DNA of 64,000 bases from Atopobium sp. (GTDB lineage Bacteria > Actinomycetota > Coriobacteriia > Coriobacteriales > Atopobiaceae), in NCBI GenBank assembly GCA_015258715.1, contig JABZHR010000001.1, positions 186,001 through 250,000 on the forward strand, given 5' to 3'. The position numbers were made by a program, and so were the translations under genes. A model generated the notes under the pieces. The model saw only the letters and a list, made by a program, of their open reading frames with translations. It was not told the DNA's origin and did not search any database. Shown here in pieces: positions 53,408-62,387 of the stretch; the first letter of the stretch is position 1, and each line of letters begins with the position of its first letter.

Positions 53408-54555
53408 GTAAGTGCCTCCTTGATATGCAGCAGCATAACCTCAAGGGTTAGCTGGGGAGAAACAGAGCGATCCAGGTTGTATTGAGCCTCTTGCACAGCA
53501 GCTAAAGCCCCAAGAACACCCTGGGTATGAGTTTGAGATGCAACGCGGTCGATAATGCCTGCTGCATCCGTATTTACTATTTCTTCATCAACTGCCTCGC
53601 AACATAAAAGCACGTCGCGAAGAAGCGATTCCAGAATTGCCAACATTTCTATGATACCCGAACGTTCGCGTGCTGTGAGTTCTCGCTTATTGGCAGCTTC
53701 AACCTGCTTTAACGCAGCGCTGGTAAGAAAGTCCTCGTTTTGGGCAAGCGCCTCCTCTTGAGCACGTCTTACGTCACCTAGAGGAATTTTTGCGGCTTCT
53801 ATCAGCTCTTTTGCGGAAGTAAGTACATCCCACGAGTCGTTTCTAAGTAGGTTGCCAAAAACATCAATAAGCTGTCTACGAATGTTTTTGCGCGTAGCAG
53901 ACTGCAAAAACTCCAAAGCTCTACCAGGAGTTCCTGTTGCTGCAAGTGCAATACGAGCTTCTTGTTCCGTGGCAGAAATCTCTCGCATAATGGCAGCCTT
54001 AGCTGCAGCATCAGTAAGCGTTCTAAACGCAACCACCTGACAGCGAGAAACAATAGTGGGAAGCACCGCAGAAGAAGATCGAGCAGACAGAATAAAGATG
54101 GTGTCTGCAGGTGGCTCCTCAATGGTTTTGAGCAGCGCATTTGCTGAGTTTTCTCTGAGCAAATCGGCGCGATCAATCACGTAGATTTTATGAGCTGAGC
54201 GCATGGGCGCCAAACTAACGTCTGCGATGAGTTGGCGAATCTGCTCAATGAGATAGCCATTTGCGGAGGCCGGAGTAAGCACGTGCACGTCAGGGTGGGT
54301 ACCGCGAGAAATACGAATGCAGTCGTCACAGGCAGCGTCACCGCCCTGAGCGCAAAGTACACACTGTGCCAGAGCTTTAGCTGCAAGACCTTTACCCGAG
54401 CCAGGAGCTCCTACAAACAGATAGGCGTGGCCAAGCTTGTGCTCATGAAGTGCACGTGCAAGCAAGTTCTGAACCTGAGGTTGATCCTGAAGGCGCGTTA
54501 ATGCCTGAGGAAGTGGATAGGCATCCTGCGTAGTATGTGTGCTCTCTTGAGTCAT
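53386..54555 (-). CDS. holB: DNA polymerase III delta-prime subunit
   Basis: This clamp-loader AAA+ subunit has Walker A-like GAPGSGKGLAAKAL, a four-Cys zinc motif (CVLCAQGGDAACDDC), DRADLLRENSANALLKTIEEPP and SRCQVVAFR. The 389-residue form from ATG 54555 is preferred; GTG 54579 lies inside tmk and is possible. It overlaps ricT by 22 bp downstream and follows tmk by 7 bp. Confidence 0.94.
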   Translation of the reverse strand: MTQESTHTTQDAYPLPQALTRLQDQPQVQNLLARALHEHKLGHAYLFVGAPGSGKGLAAKALAQCVLCAQGGDAACDDCIRISRGTHPDVHVLTPASANGYLIEQIRQLIADVSLAPMRSAHKIYVIDRADLLRENSANALLKTIEEPPADTIFILSARSSSAVLPTIVSRCQVVAFRTLTDAAAKAAIMREISATEQEARIALAATGTPGRALEFLQSATRKNIRRQLIDVFGNLLRNDSWDVLTSAKELIEAAKIPLGDVRRAQEEALAQNEDFLTSAALKQVEAANKRELTARERSGIIEMLAILESLLRDVLLCCEAVDEEIVNTDAAGIIDRVASQTHTQGVLGALAAVQEAQYNLDRSVSPQLTLEVMLLHIKEALTCPPLSR

Positions 54556-54562
54556 AAACGAA

Positions 54563-55222
54563 TCACTCACCAAGCTCACAAATACCAGGAATAAGATCAG
54601 CTAACAGCTGACGGGTACGTGCACGGACCTCAGCAATGCTGCCATCTGCGTCAACAGCTTTTACGCGCTCTGGCTCATCTTGCAGCAGCTGCCTATAACC
54701 AGCAAAAACACGCTCCTGGAAGGCAACACCTTCTGCTTCCAGTCTATCGGCATCATTTTGCGTAGCACGTGCATGAGCAACTGTTGGTTCAAGCATAAAG
54801 ACAAGGGTTCTATCAGGAGAAACCCCACAGCTTCCCAAACGATTTGCACGATGTACAAGATCTGTATCAAGACCGCGACCAGCTGCTTGATACGCATAGG
54901 TGGAATCGTAGAAACGATCGCATAAGACAATCTTGCCGGCAGCTAGAGCTGGGCGGATAACCTCTCCTACCAGCTGAGCACGACTTGCTTCGTAGAGAAG
55001 CAACTCACACTCATCACACATTGCATTATTTTCTGGGTTAAGAACCACGCCTCTAATCTGCTCAGAAATAGCAGTTCCACCGGGCTCGCGAACAAAGACC
55101 ACGTCAAAGCCAAGGGCTTCAAGGTCTTCTCGCAGAAGAGAAGCTTGTGTTGACTTACCACAGCCATCAACGCCTTCAAGCGTGATAAACAAACCTTGAG
55201 ATGTACGTGTGCTTTTGTTCAT
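54563..55222 (-). CDS. tmk: thymidylate kinase
   Basis: Phosphorylates dTMP to dTDP. The 219-residue protein has the P-loop LEGVDGCGKSTQ, REPGGTAISEQIR, the DRFYDSTYAYQ block and a lid region. ATG 55222 is supported by GGAGGGAAGC; a longer frame reaches 55321 without a ribosome site. It is the first gene of the tmk-holB-ricT block. Confidence 0.96.
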   Translation of the reverse strand: MNKSTRTSQGLFITLEGVDGCGKSTQASLLREDLEALGFDVVFVREPGGTAISEQIRGVVLNPENNAMCDECELLLYEASRAQLVGEVIRPALAAGKIVLCDRFYDSTYAYQAAGRGLDTDLVHRANRLGSCGVSPDRTLVFMLEPTVAHARATQNDADRLEAEGVAFQERVFAGYRQLLQDEPERVKAVDADGSIAEVRARTRQLLADLIPGICELGE

Positions 55223-55379
55223 GCTTCCCTCCCTCTTAACTATCTCACGATACAAGCAGATTGTGTTTCTCGCCATGAATATTCTAAAGGTTTTACGTAT
55301 TTCCACATGAAAAGCGCTCAAAAATGGGTAAAAATACGTATGGAGCGGGCGTTGGAGAGGGACGCTCGTTCTTCCGAAA
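55223..55379. other. promoter-bearing spacer upstream of tmk
   Basis: This stretch between the topA terminator and tmk has no gene. It must hold the tmk promoter on the minus strand, which I cannot place confidently, and contains GCGAGAAA at 55267-55273. Confidence 0.4.
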
Positions 55380-55403
55380 ACGGTGCACCTCTCGATGCAC
55401 CGT
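55380..55403 (-). terminator. intrinsic terminator of topA
   Basis: A perfect 8-bp stem ACGGTGCA/TGCACCGT (55380-55387 with 55396-55403) with an 8-base loop and TTTTC on the minus strand, just 8 bp after the topA stop. Confidence 0.82.
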
Positions 55404-55410
55404 CATACGT

Positions 55411-57924
55411 TTACTTTTTTGCTGCCTTGGTGGATTTGGTGCTCTTAGTACTCTTACGAGCGCCTCTACGCGGGGCAGTTTTCTTTTCTTTACCAGGGCA
55501 ATCGTAGTTTGGACAGAGCTTCCAAGGACCACGCTGAGTAGTAACAACCACCATAGGTGCGCCGCAGTCTGGGCAGACCTCATCGGTCTTCTCGAGCTTT
55601 CCACGAGCTGGTAGAGGATAGCTTGTCTCGCACTCCTCATAGTTAGTGCAGCGGATAAAACGCTTACCCGTGCGCTCGGACTTGTGCGCTACCAGGTCAC
55701 CATGCTTACCATTGGCCTTACAGGTTGGACACTCACCCACAATAAGGTCTGGCTCTGCGTTTGTAGGGCAAGCTGGATTGATGCAAGTCTCATACGCACG
55801 CTGTCTAAACGGCTGAACCTTTACGCGAGGTGCACCACACTCTGGGCAGACGCCAGCCTCTCCCTCAAGCGGCTCAACGCGTCCCTGAGGCAGTGGATAG
55901 GTAACATCGCAGTCTGGCCAACCCATGCAGCCTACAAAGCTTCCACGAGTCTTCAGAGAGCTCTTAGCAACCAAGTCTTTGCCGCACTTAGGGCAGGTTC
56001 CCACCTTTGCGTCAGCAGTGACCGCATCAGCAATAGCCTCGGACAGGTCTTCTTTGTGGTCAATAAGCGTATCAATCATGCCCGCAAGCAGCGCTCTTGA
56101 GTGAGTTACAACACCATCACGCGTATCTTTGCCCTCAGCAACGCTAGTCATATCGGACTCAAGCTCTGCCGTCATATCAGGCGAGGTAATGTGTGGTGCA
56201 AACTGCGAAAGTGCATCAACAATGGCCATACCAAGCTGACTTGGCTCAACAGGATCATTCTTGAGATATTTACGCTGGTAGAGCGTATCAATAATGGAAG
56301 CACGCGTAGACTTTGTACCAAGGCCTCGCTTCTCCATCTCTTGAATGAGCTTGCCCTGGCTATAGCGAGCAGGTGGCTCTGTCTGCTTGGCATCAAGCGA
56401 CAAAGACTGAATGGAGACAATCTCTCCCTCGCCGACATCAGGAATCTGATCGTCTTTCTTAAGGCCAAAGGGATAAATCTCTCTAAAGCCTGGCTCAGCC
56501 AAGACCGTTCCATTTGCAACAAAGGGCTGACCTGCAACATCAAGCGTAATCTTGGTGCCACTCATAGTAGCTGGGCCCATAAGAGTTGCAAGGAACCTTC
56601 GAGCAATCAGGTTATAGAGCTTCCAAGCTGCGGGCTGCAAAGCATCTGGATTTGCTGCCGCTGTTGGATAAATTGGTGGGTGGTCGGTAGACTCCTGCTT
56701 GCCACGCGTTGCGTGAAGCTTTGGCTGACCCAAGAGCTTTTTGCAGGTAGGAGCATACTGAGGAACCGCAGACAACGTACGGACGCAATCCTTCAAGTCA
56801 AGCGAACTTGGATAGACCGTGTTATCAACACGTGGGTATGAAATCAAGCCGTCCATGTACAAAGACTCTGCCAAACGCATAGTTCTAGCTGGCGAGATAC
56901 CCTCTGCAGCTGCAGCCGCCTGCAGCGACGTAGTGTTAAATGGAGCTGGTGGCTGCTGCTTTCTGCTACGAGACTCAATCTCGACAACCGTTGCCTGTGT
57001 TTGATCCTTAACAACTGCGTAAGCTGCATCTGCTTCTGCCTGATCCCAGAACCTTGCGGTCTGGTGAACCATCTTAAAGGTTGCTTCCGCATCATCTTCA
57101 GGGGCAGCAACGCCAGAAATGACCCAATAATCTTCTGGCTTAAAAGCCAGGCGCTCACGCTCGCGTTCAACAACAAGTGCCAGCGTAGGAGTCTGAACAC
57201 GACCAGCAGAGCGTGTATTGCCCAAACCACCAAAGCGTGCGGTGGTCAGATAACGGGTTAGTACAGCACCCCAGATGAGGTCGATATACTGTCTGGACTC
57301 GCCCGCCGCAGCCAGGTTGTAATCAAGGTCTACCAGATTATTGAAGGCAGTCTCAATCTCTGTCTTGGTAAAGGCAGAGTAGCGAGCACGGAACACTGCC
57401 AAGTTAGAGTTAACCGAGAGAACCTGAGCAAGCGCATCAGAACCGATAAGCTCACCTTCGCGGTCAAAGTCTGTACCGATAATGACAGACTCTGCCTTCT
57501 TAGCAAGATTCTTGAGTGCCCGAATAATCTCTTTTTCTGCAGGTTGTTTATCTACAGGAGCCCAAATCAAATAAGGCAAGCTAGGGATTTTCCAACCCTT
57601 AAGGTCCACGCCGTCTGCCATAAAAGGCTTACGCTTAACCTTGTAAGGAGGACGCTCAAGACCATCTGGAACGTCTGCAGGAAGGTGCTCCCCTTCTGCA
57701 GTTTCTCCGTACCAGCCCTCTTCCTTGTCAAACTTGAGAGCTAAAGGAAAATCGGGCTGCAGAATATGGCCACGAAGACCAATGGCAACATGATCTTCTC
57801 CGCCACGTCTAAAACGATAAACAGGAGTGTTGTATACCTTGTCTGCCTCAGGCTTACCCGATTCAGACAGAAGGCGAGCAATCTGCTGCGCTGCGTCGTT
57901 TTTCTCGGTAACAACTAGAATCAA
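55411..57924 (-). CDS. topA: DNA topoisomerase I, type IA, archaeal-looking core
   Basis: This 837-residue enzyme relaxes negative supercoils. It has a TOPRIM domain with TDFDREGELIG (D152/D154), SAGRVQTPTLALVVERERE and active-site Y363 in GLISYPRVDNTVYP. The four C-terminal zinc knuckles begin CPKCGK, CPECGAP, CPTCKA and CPDCGAP. DFDREGELIG and SYPRxDNTVYP resemble archaeal TopA more than the bacterial DPDREGEAI and TYMRTDS motifs. The only usable start is TTG 57924, because the frame closes upstream at 57943. GGAG lies 11 bases ahead. Confidence 0.93.
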   Translation of the reverse strand: MILVVTEKNDAAQQIARLLSESGKPEADKVYNTPVYRFRRGGEDHVAIGLRGHILQPDFPLALKFDKEEGWYGETAEGEHLPADVPDGLERPPYKVKRKPFMADGVDLKGWKIPSLPYLIWAPVDKQPAEKEIIRALKNLAKKAESVIIGTDFDREGELIGSDALAQVLSVNSNLAVFRARYSAFTKTEIETAFNNLVDLDYNLAAAGESRQYIDLIWGAVLTRYLTTARFGGLGNTRSAGRVQTPTLALVVERERERLAFKPEDYWVISGVAAPEDDAEATFKMVHQTARFWDQAEADAAYAVVKDQTQATVVEIESRSRKQQPPAPFNTTSLQAAAAAEGISPARTMRLAESLYMDGLISYPRVDNTVYPSSLDLKDCVRTLSAVPQYAPTCKKLLGQPKLHATRGKQESTDHPPIYPTAAANPDALQPAAWKLYNLIARRFLATLMGPATMSGTKITLDVAGQPFVANGTVLAEPGFREIYPFGLKKDDQIPDVGEGEIVSIQSLSLDAKQTEPPARYSQGKLIQEMEKRGLGTKSTRASIIDTLYQRKYLKNDPVEPSQLGMAIVDALSQFAPHITSPDMTAELESDMTSVAEGKDTRDGVVTHSRALLAGMIDTLIDHKEDLSEAIADAVTADAKVGTCPKCGKDLVAKSSLKTRGSFVGCMGWPDCDVTYPLPQGRVEPLEGEAGVCPECGAPRVKVQPFRQRAYETCINPACPTNAEPDLIVGECPTCKANGKHGDLVAHKSERTGKRFIRCTNYEECETSYPLPARGKLEKTDEVCPDCGAPMVVVTTQRGPWKLCPNYDCPGKEKKTAPRRGARKSTKSTKSTKAAKK

Positions 57925-57958
57925 AGAACAACACTCTCCAAATTAAAAAGCGGAATTA

Positions 57959-58747
57959 CTAGATTTTGTCCAGCTCATGCTGCTCATAGTCCTCGCGACT
58001 CCACTTAAGAGCAGCTTTGCCATCGCGGGCAATAATGACGTAGCGAGCAACAGCCAGAGCAACTTCGTACAGCAGGATAAGAGCTGCAAACATCAAAATC
58101 ATGGTGACAGGTGATGCGTCAGGAGTGACAACTGCAGAGAGAATCATCAGTCCAACGTAAACGTAGCGCCACTGCTCACGCATATCCTTGTAAGGAACAA
58201 GGTGAAGAATAGCCAGGTAGAAGATAACCAGCGGAAGCTGGAACGCAACACCAAAGCCAATCTCAAACATCATAATAATGTTGAGGTAATCGCTTGCCTC
58301 ATTAATGGTTCCTGCAAACTCCTGCGACTGGCCAATCATCCAACCAATTGCGGTGTTCAAAATGATGAAGTAGCAGAACAGCATACCCAAGAAGAACAGG
58401 GTAATCATAGCGGCTACGGTAGGAACAACCCACTTGCGCTCTTTAGCGTTAAGCGCAGGCAAGAAGAACGCCATAATCTCCCAGATGATAATAGGTGTGC
58501 AAATAATCACCGAGAAGAAGAAAGCCACCTTAAACCTGATACTAAAACCACCAAGAACGGAGATAACCGTAAGCTTACCGTCGGTTAAAAACTCCCTGAT
58601 AGGGTCAATCAAAATTTCAATCAGTGCAGGTGTAGCAAAATAAATAATGATTGCAGTAACAAAAAGCGATACCACCACAATGGTCACACGACGACGGAGT
58701 TCTCCCAGGTGATCAAAAAGTGGCATACGAGCTGGAGTAATAGGCAT
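57959..58747 (-). CDS. tatC: Sec-independent translocase TatC
   Basis: This 262-residue protein has six membrane segments and begins with the TatC signature MPLFDHLGELRRRVTI, followed by ELRR, a conserved FxxP/ALxxxER region (FLPALNAKERKWV) and a Pro-rich loop. It forms the receptor for twin-arginine substrates. It lies 18 bp after the tatA/B gene and 34 bp before topA. Confidence 0.96.
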   Translation of the reverse strand: MPITPARMPLFDHLGELRRRVTIVVVSLFVTAIIIYFATPALIEILIDPIREFLTDGKLTVISVLGGFSIRFKVAFFFSVIICTPIIIWEIMAFFLPALNAKERKWVVPTVAAMITLFFLGMLFCYFIILNTAIGWMIGQSQEFAGTINEASDYLNIIMMFEIGFGVAFQLPLVIFYLAILHLVPYKDMREQWRYVYVGLMILSAVVTPDASPVTMILMFAALILLYEVALAVARYVIIARDGKAALKWSREDYEQHELDKI

Positions 58748-58765
58748 TACACGCGAAAGCTGGAC

Positions 58766-59389
58766 TTATGCGTCCTGGCTTTCTCCCTCCTCTCCAGCAA
58801 CTTCTTCTTTCTTGTCTTCTGCTATAGAGCGAGAAGAACGTGCAGATCCAAGGTTATAGAGGTCTTTTGCAGATGGAGCGGCAGCAGGAGTTTCTTCTGC
58901 TGCCTGAGGTGCCACGTGCTCAGTTACCTCTGTGGAATCATCGGAGAAAGCAACAGAAGAGGTGGCTTGTGGTGCAGTTGCAGGAGCCTCGTCAGCAGAA
59001 GCGGCCTCTGTCTGCTCGGCCTCCTGGGTCTGCTCAGCCTGCTTGCTCTGTTCAGCTGCCTCAGCAGCAGCCTTCTCAGCTGCCTCACGCTCTTCCTTGA
59101 GACGAGCACGACGCTCAGCAAAGGTCTCCTGGTGATCTATATCCTCGCGGTCAGCATCAGATGCAGCATTTTTGAGCTGCTCGGAGCGCTTGGGTTTCTC
59201 GTGAAGTGCATCCGCTGCAGGATCAAGTAAGTCTGCACGGACAACTTTATTAAAGCCTTCTTGAGCGTTCTGGAACTGTCTGAGAGCACGGCCAAGCGTG
59301 CGGCCCATACCAGGTAATTTATCAGGACCAAATACTAAAAATGCAAAGAGCAGAATTAGTACGAGCTCTGTTTCTCCAATGCCAAACAC
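58766..59389 (-). CDS. TatA/TatB-family translocase subunit with long acidic tail
   Basis: This 207-residue protein has one N-terminal membrane helix (FGIGETELVLILLFAFLVFG), an amphipathic helix with DKLPGMGRTLGRALRQF and a long Ala/Glu/Thr-rich tail. The length suggests TatB or an actinobacterial-type fused role rather than short TatA. GTG 59389 starts directly at MFGIGE with AAAGG eight bases upstream; a frame from 59443 runs through a terminator and is rejected. No second TatA/B gene is in the window. Confidence 0.9.
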   Translation of the reverse strand: MFGIGETELVLILLFAFLVFGPDKLPGMGRTLGRALRQFQNAQEGFNKVVRADLLDPAADALHEKPKRSEQLKNAASDADREDIDHQETFAERRARLKEEREAAEKAAAEAAEQSKQAEQTQEAEQTEAASADEAPATAPQATSSVAFSDDSTEVTEHVAPQAAEETPAAAPSAKDLYNLGSARSSRSIAEDKKEEVAGEEGESQDA

Positions 59390-59418
59390 AAGCGATACCT
59401 TTCTGGAACAAACATAAA

Positions 59419-59451
59419 CAAGCTCTTTGAACAGTTGCATCAAAGAGCTTG
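59419..59451 (-). terminator. hairpin between the STAS gene and the tatA/B gene
   Basis: A perfect 12-bp stem (59419-59430 with 59440-59451) with TTTAT on the minus strand, 14 bp after the STAS stop. The tatA/B ribosome site lies about 18 bases further on. Confidence 0.8.
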
Positions 59452-59464
59452 CAAGTTACTAAAC

Positions 59465-59776
59465 CTACTTGCGAACGTTAAGGTCTTTATCAACCCCAAG
59501 AAGCGTAAAGACACGCTCCACGTTTTTCTGAGGGTTTGCAACAACAAGCACAGAACCGCTCTCTTGTGCTCGATGTGCGGCACCCACTAAAACGCCAATG
59601 CCCGTCGAATCAATATAAGCTACCTCAGCAAAATCAGCTTCAACTTCTTTTGCTCCATCGGCGAGCGCAGTATCCAAAGCATCACGAAGCTCGGAGGCGT
59701 TTGATACGTCTACCTCGCCCTCAATGCGAATAATGGTCTTTGTATCTGTAATTTCAGAGCTTATCTCTAGTGCCAT
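59465..59776 (-). CDS. STAS-domain anti-sigma factor antagonist-like protein
   Basis: This 103-residue single STAS domain has the phospho-serine site S57 in YIDSTGIGVLVGA. That is the SpoIIAA/RsbV pattern for binding an anti-sigma kinase. No anti-sigma kinase or sigma factor is adjacent, so the partner is unknown. It may instead be a free regulator of another STAS pathway. GGAGG precedes ATG 59776. Confidence 0.88.
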   Translation of the reverse strand: MALEISSEITDTKTIIRIEGEVDVSNASELRDALDTALADGAKEVEADFAEVAYIDSTGIGVLVGAAHRAQESGSVLVVANPQKNVERVFTLLGVDKDLNVRK

Positions 59777-59785
59777 AACTCCTCC

Positions 59786-60562
59786 TTACTTGGTGTTATT
59801 TGAAGAGGTAGAGGTGTTTCCGTTTAATGCATCAAGAACTTTCTGTGCATTATCCCTCACACCGGCGCTATTATCGGAATCCTTTTCAATTGCCTTCTGC
59901 AGTGCCTCTTTTGCAAGATCTACTTGATCAGTAACACGATACATCATTCCCAAATTAAGCCAACCGTTAGCATAGTCTGGAGAGCGATCCGTTACTGCCT
60001 TAAGTGCCTCAACAGCACCTGTTTGATCTCCTGCGTAGAACTGTGCAATTGCCCTATCAACACGGACTTCATCAGAATCATTTGAAGCAAGATACGTATC
60101 GTACTCAGCAATTGCTTTGTTAATCAGCTGCAAAGACTGCTTCTGAACAGAGTCATCTTGAGAAGAACTCTTAAGCGCCATTCCCCAACCTAAATAGGTA
60201 CGAGCCAAATCAAGATGTGCTGGTAGATTATCTGGATTGGACTGAATAGCAGACTCTTTTTCTTCTGCTTGCTTCTGATAGACCTGGTTAATAGCCTCAG
60301 GAGAATTTTGCTGAGTCTGATGCTGCTTTTGCGAGTTAGAGAAAATGCTGGCAAGAGAAGGCAGCATCATAGAAATAGCAATAAAGAGCGAGAATACGCC
60401 AATAGCAATCTTCATGCCTGTAGAAGGACCTGGCTTTTTAGGAGCCTCGTCGGGCTTGCGGTCCTTTGCCTTCTTTTTTGCTGTCTGGTTTGCCATGGCA
60501 ACCAGCTCTTTTTCTGCCTTCTGTTCTGGTGTAAGTTCTGGCTTTGAAGTATTAGTTGGCAT
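59786..60562 (-). CDS. membrane-anchored TPR protein
   Basis: This 258-residue protein has a basic N terminus (about 1-48, Lys-rich), one membrane segment (about 49-70, IAIGVFSLFIAISMMLP) and tetratricopeptide repeats (about 95-250) with LDLARTYLGWGM, AIAQFYAGDQTGAVEALKAV, GWLNLGMMYRV and EALQKAIEKD. No catalytic motif is seen. Start ATG 60562 is used. It is just upstream of the STAS gene in the same direction; function unknown. Confidence 0.85.
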   Translation of the reverse strand: MPTNTSKPELTPEQKAEKELVAMANQTAKKKAKDRKPDEAPKKPGPSTGMKIAIGVFSLFIAISMMLPSLASIFSNSQKQHQTQQNSPEAINQVYQKQAEEKESAIQSNPDNLPAHLDLARTYLGWGMALKSSSQDDSVQKQSLQLINKAIAEYDTYLASNDSDEVRVDRAIAQFYAGDQTGAVEALKAVTDRSPDYANGWLNLGMMYRVTDQVDLAKEALQKAIEKDSDNSAGVRDNAQKVLDALNGNTSTSSNNTK

Positions 60563-60651
60563 TCAACATCCAATCGCTTTTTCTAAAACATAACTAATCA
60601 AGATACGGCAGAATGGGTCTACTTTCAAAGTAAATACCAAAGTTACACAAG

Positions 60652-62043
60652 CTATCCCCAGACGCTCTGGCCACGATCAACTTTTGCAAGTCGAGCACTT
60701 ACTTGTTTAACAGCAACAATAAAGACATCAAGCGCTGCATCAAGCTCTTCCAGCGTTGGGTAACTTGGAGCAATTCTGATATTAGTATCAAAGGGGTCCT
60801 TGCCACTTGGCCACGTAGCACCTGCAGGTGTCATGGTAACGCCCAGTTCATTGGCGCGAGAAACAATTGCGCGCGCAGACCCAACAGGACCGTCAAACGA
60901 GACAAAGTAGCCGCCCTTAGGACGAGACCAGGTTGCAATGTCTAAATCTCCCAGACCCTCCTGCAATTTGCGTTCAACTAGTTCAAAACGTGGTCGGAGC
61001 AGCTCAGCATGCTTTTGCATATGAGCTTCAATGCCGTGCGCATCTTTGAGGAAACGTACATGCGCCAGCTGAGAGATCTTCTCGGGAGAAACACGAGCAA
61101 CCTTGAAAGCGCTCTGAATCTCTTTAATGTCTGCAGGACTTGCAGCAACCCAGGCCATGCCCGAGCTTGGGAAGGTTACCTTTGCCGTTGAGGCAAAAGC
61201 AATTACCAGGTTCTTTTGAGCGCCACCTGCAGCAACCTCTGAAAGCGCATCAAAGATATTTAAGAGCTGAGGGGCCTCAGATTCTGGTACAAAGGCGTGA
61301 ATTGCATAGGCGTTATCCCAGAAGATTCTAAAGTCAGGCGCCGCAGGTTTAAGGTTTGCAAACGCACGGACTACCTCATCTGAATAGGTAATGCCAGTTG
61401 GGTTGGCAAAACGTGGAACGCACCAAATTCCCTTAACAGAACTGTCGTTTTCAACAAGCTCCTTGACCACGTCCATATTAGGGCCGTCATCGGTCATAGG
61501 GACTGCAACGTTTTCAAAACCATAATGCTGTGTAATAGCAAAATGACGGTCATAACCGGGAGCAGGACACAGGAACTTGAGCGTGGTACTCTGAGCCTTT
61601 GCAGCCGCCATTTGCTCTGCCCAAGAAGGCTGACCAGAAAGACCGTGGGTTACGGCATGAGAAATAATGTCGTGCATAAGGTTAAGGCTTGAGGAGCCAT
61701 TTACAATGACCTGATCAGCAGGTACACCTGTGAGCTCCGCGGCAAAGGCTCGCGCAGAAGGAAGGCCCCAGGGGTCTCCGTAGTTGTCTGCAAAAGAACC
61801 GCCATCAGTCAGGTCAGAAGTGGAGTTCAACTCATCAAGCATAGGCTTAGACAGCGCCGTCTGTGCAGGGCTTGGCTTTCCGCGAGCCATATCAAGCTTG
61901 AGGTTTTTCTCGCCAAGTGCACGAGCTTCTTGTCCAATAAGCTCAAGAGTCTGATTAAGCTCAGCGTCGCTCATCTTCTGATAAGCGTTTTGCTCAGAGG
62001 TTGATTTTGGCTGGAACAGCTCGCGAGAAACTAGCTCAAACAT
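60652..62043 (-). CDS. aspartate aminotransferase, Ptb1-type fold-I PLP enzyme
   Basis: This 463-residue aminotransferase has NLKLDMARGKPSPAQTALS near the N terminus, a GSSSLNLMHDI cofactor loop, WDNAYAIHAF and the PLP lysine in FASTAKVTFPSSG. The LDMARGKPSP block is characteristic of the actinobacterial aspartate aminotransferase subgroup. ATG 62043 has GGGGAG upstream; a frame extending to 62172 overlaps the divergent gene and is rejected. It probably links glutamate and oxaloacetate to aspartate. Confidence 0.85.
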   Translation of the reverse strand: MFELVSRELFQPKSTSEQNAYQKMSDAELNQTLELIGQEARALGEKNLKLDMARGKPSPAQTALSKPMLDELNSTSDLTDGGSFADNYGDPWGLPSARAFAAELTGVPADQVIVNGSSSLNLMHDIISHAVTHGLSGQPSWAEQMAAAKAQSTTLKFLCPAPGYDRHFAITQHYGFENVAVPMTDDGPNMDVVKELVENDSSVKGIWCVPRFANPTGITYSDEVVRAFANLKPAAPDFRIFWDNAYAIHAFVPESEAPQLLNIFDALSEVAAGGAQKNLVIAFASTAKVTFPSSGMAWVAASPADIKEIQSAFKVARVSPEKISQLAHVRFLKDAHGIEAHMQKHAELLRPRFELVERKLQEGLGDLDIATWSRPKGGYFVSFDGPVGSARAIVSRANELGVTMTPAGATWPSGKDPFDTNIRIAPSYPTLEELDAALDVFIVAVKQVSARLAKVDRGQSVWG

Positions 62044-62115
62044 GACACTCCCCTTTTCGGTCTCTGCGTGATACAAAGTATAGGTGATTTGAAAATCGAC
62101 GCGACAAGGAGAATC

Positions 62116-62385
62116 ATGGCAAATTCTGCACAGCCTGGCATGCGCTCGGAGGCATATGGCGAGCTCCAGCACCTTGTTGACAACCTTTATAAGCGCAAAC
62201 CTTCAGGCACAGTTACTAAGGTTGACGTGCTGATTCAAGCTGAAGTAGATGATCTTGAAGAGGATTTGCAAGAAGTTATTGAGCTAATTCCGTCGGGTAC
62301 CTATGTCCGCGCTCGACTCTGTGATCAGATTAACTCAATTGTTACGGCGCATGGTTGGGGCTTTACCTACGGCACGGTCGAGTAG
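62116..62385 (+). CDS. hypothetical protein, 89 residues
   Basis: Not recognised. ATG 62116 has a good AAGGAG site and encodes 89 residues with no signal peptide, membrane segment or cysteine. The central part is strongly acidic (VDDLEEDLQEVIELIP) and the end is TAHGWGFTYGTVE, suggesting a small folded soluble domain. It is divergent from the aminotransferase and ends 3 bp before the stop of the convergent nhaA gene. Its close packing and ribosome site argue for a real gene. Confidence 0.7.
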   Translation: MANSAQPGMRSEAYGELQHLVDNLYKRKPSGTVTKVDVLIQAEVDDLEEDLQEVIELIPSGTYVRARLCDQINSIVTAHGWGFTYGTVE

Positions 62386-62387
62386 TC

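Noticed and set aside
59390..59443. Upstream start for the tatA/B gene
   Set aside because: The longer start lies inside the STAS-gene terminator; GTG 59389 fits the TatA N terminus and has a ribosome site.
62044..62172. Upstream extension of the aminotransferase
   Set aside because: No ribosome site, overlaps the promoter and divergent gene, and family similarity begins near ATG 62043.
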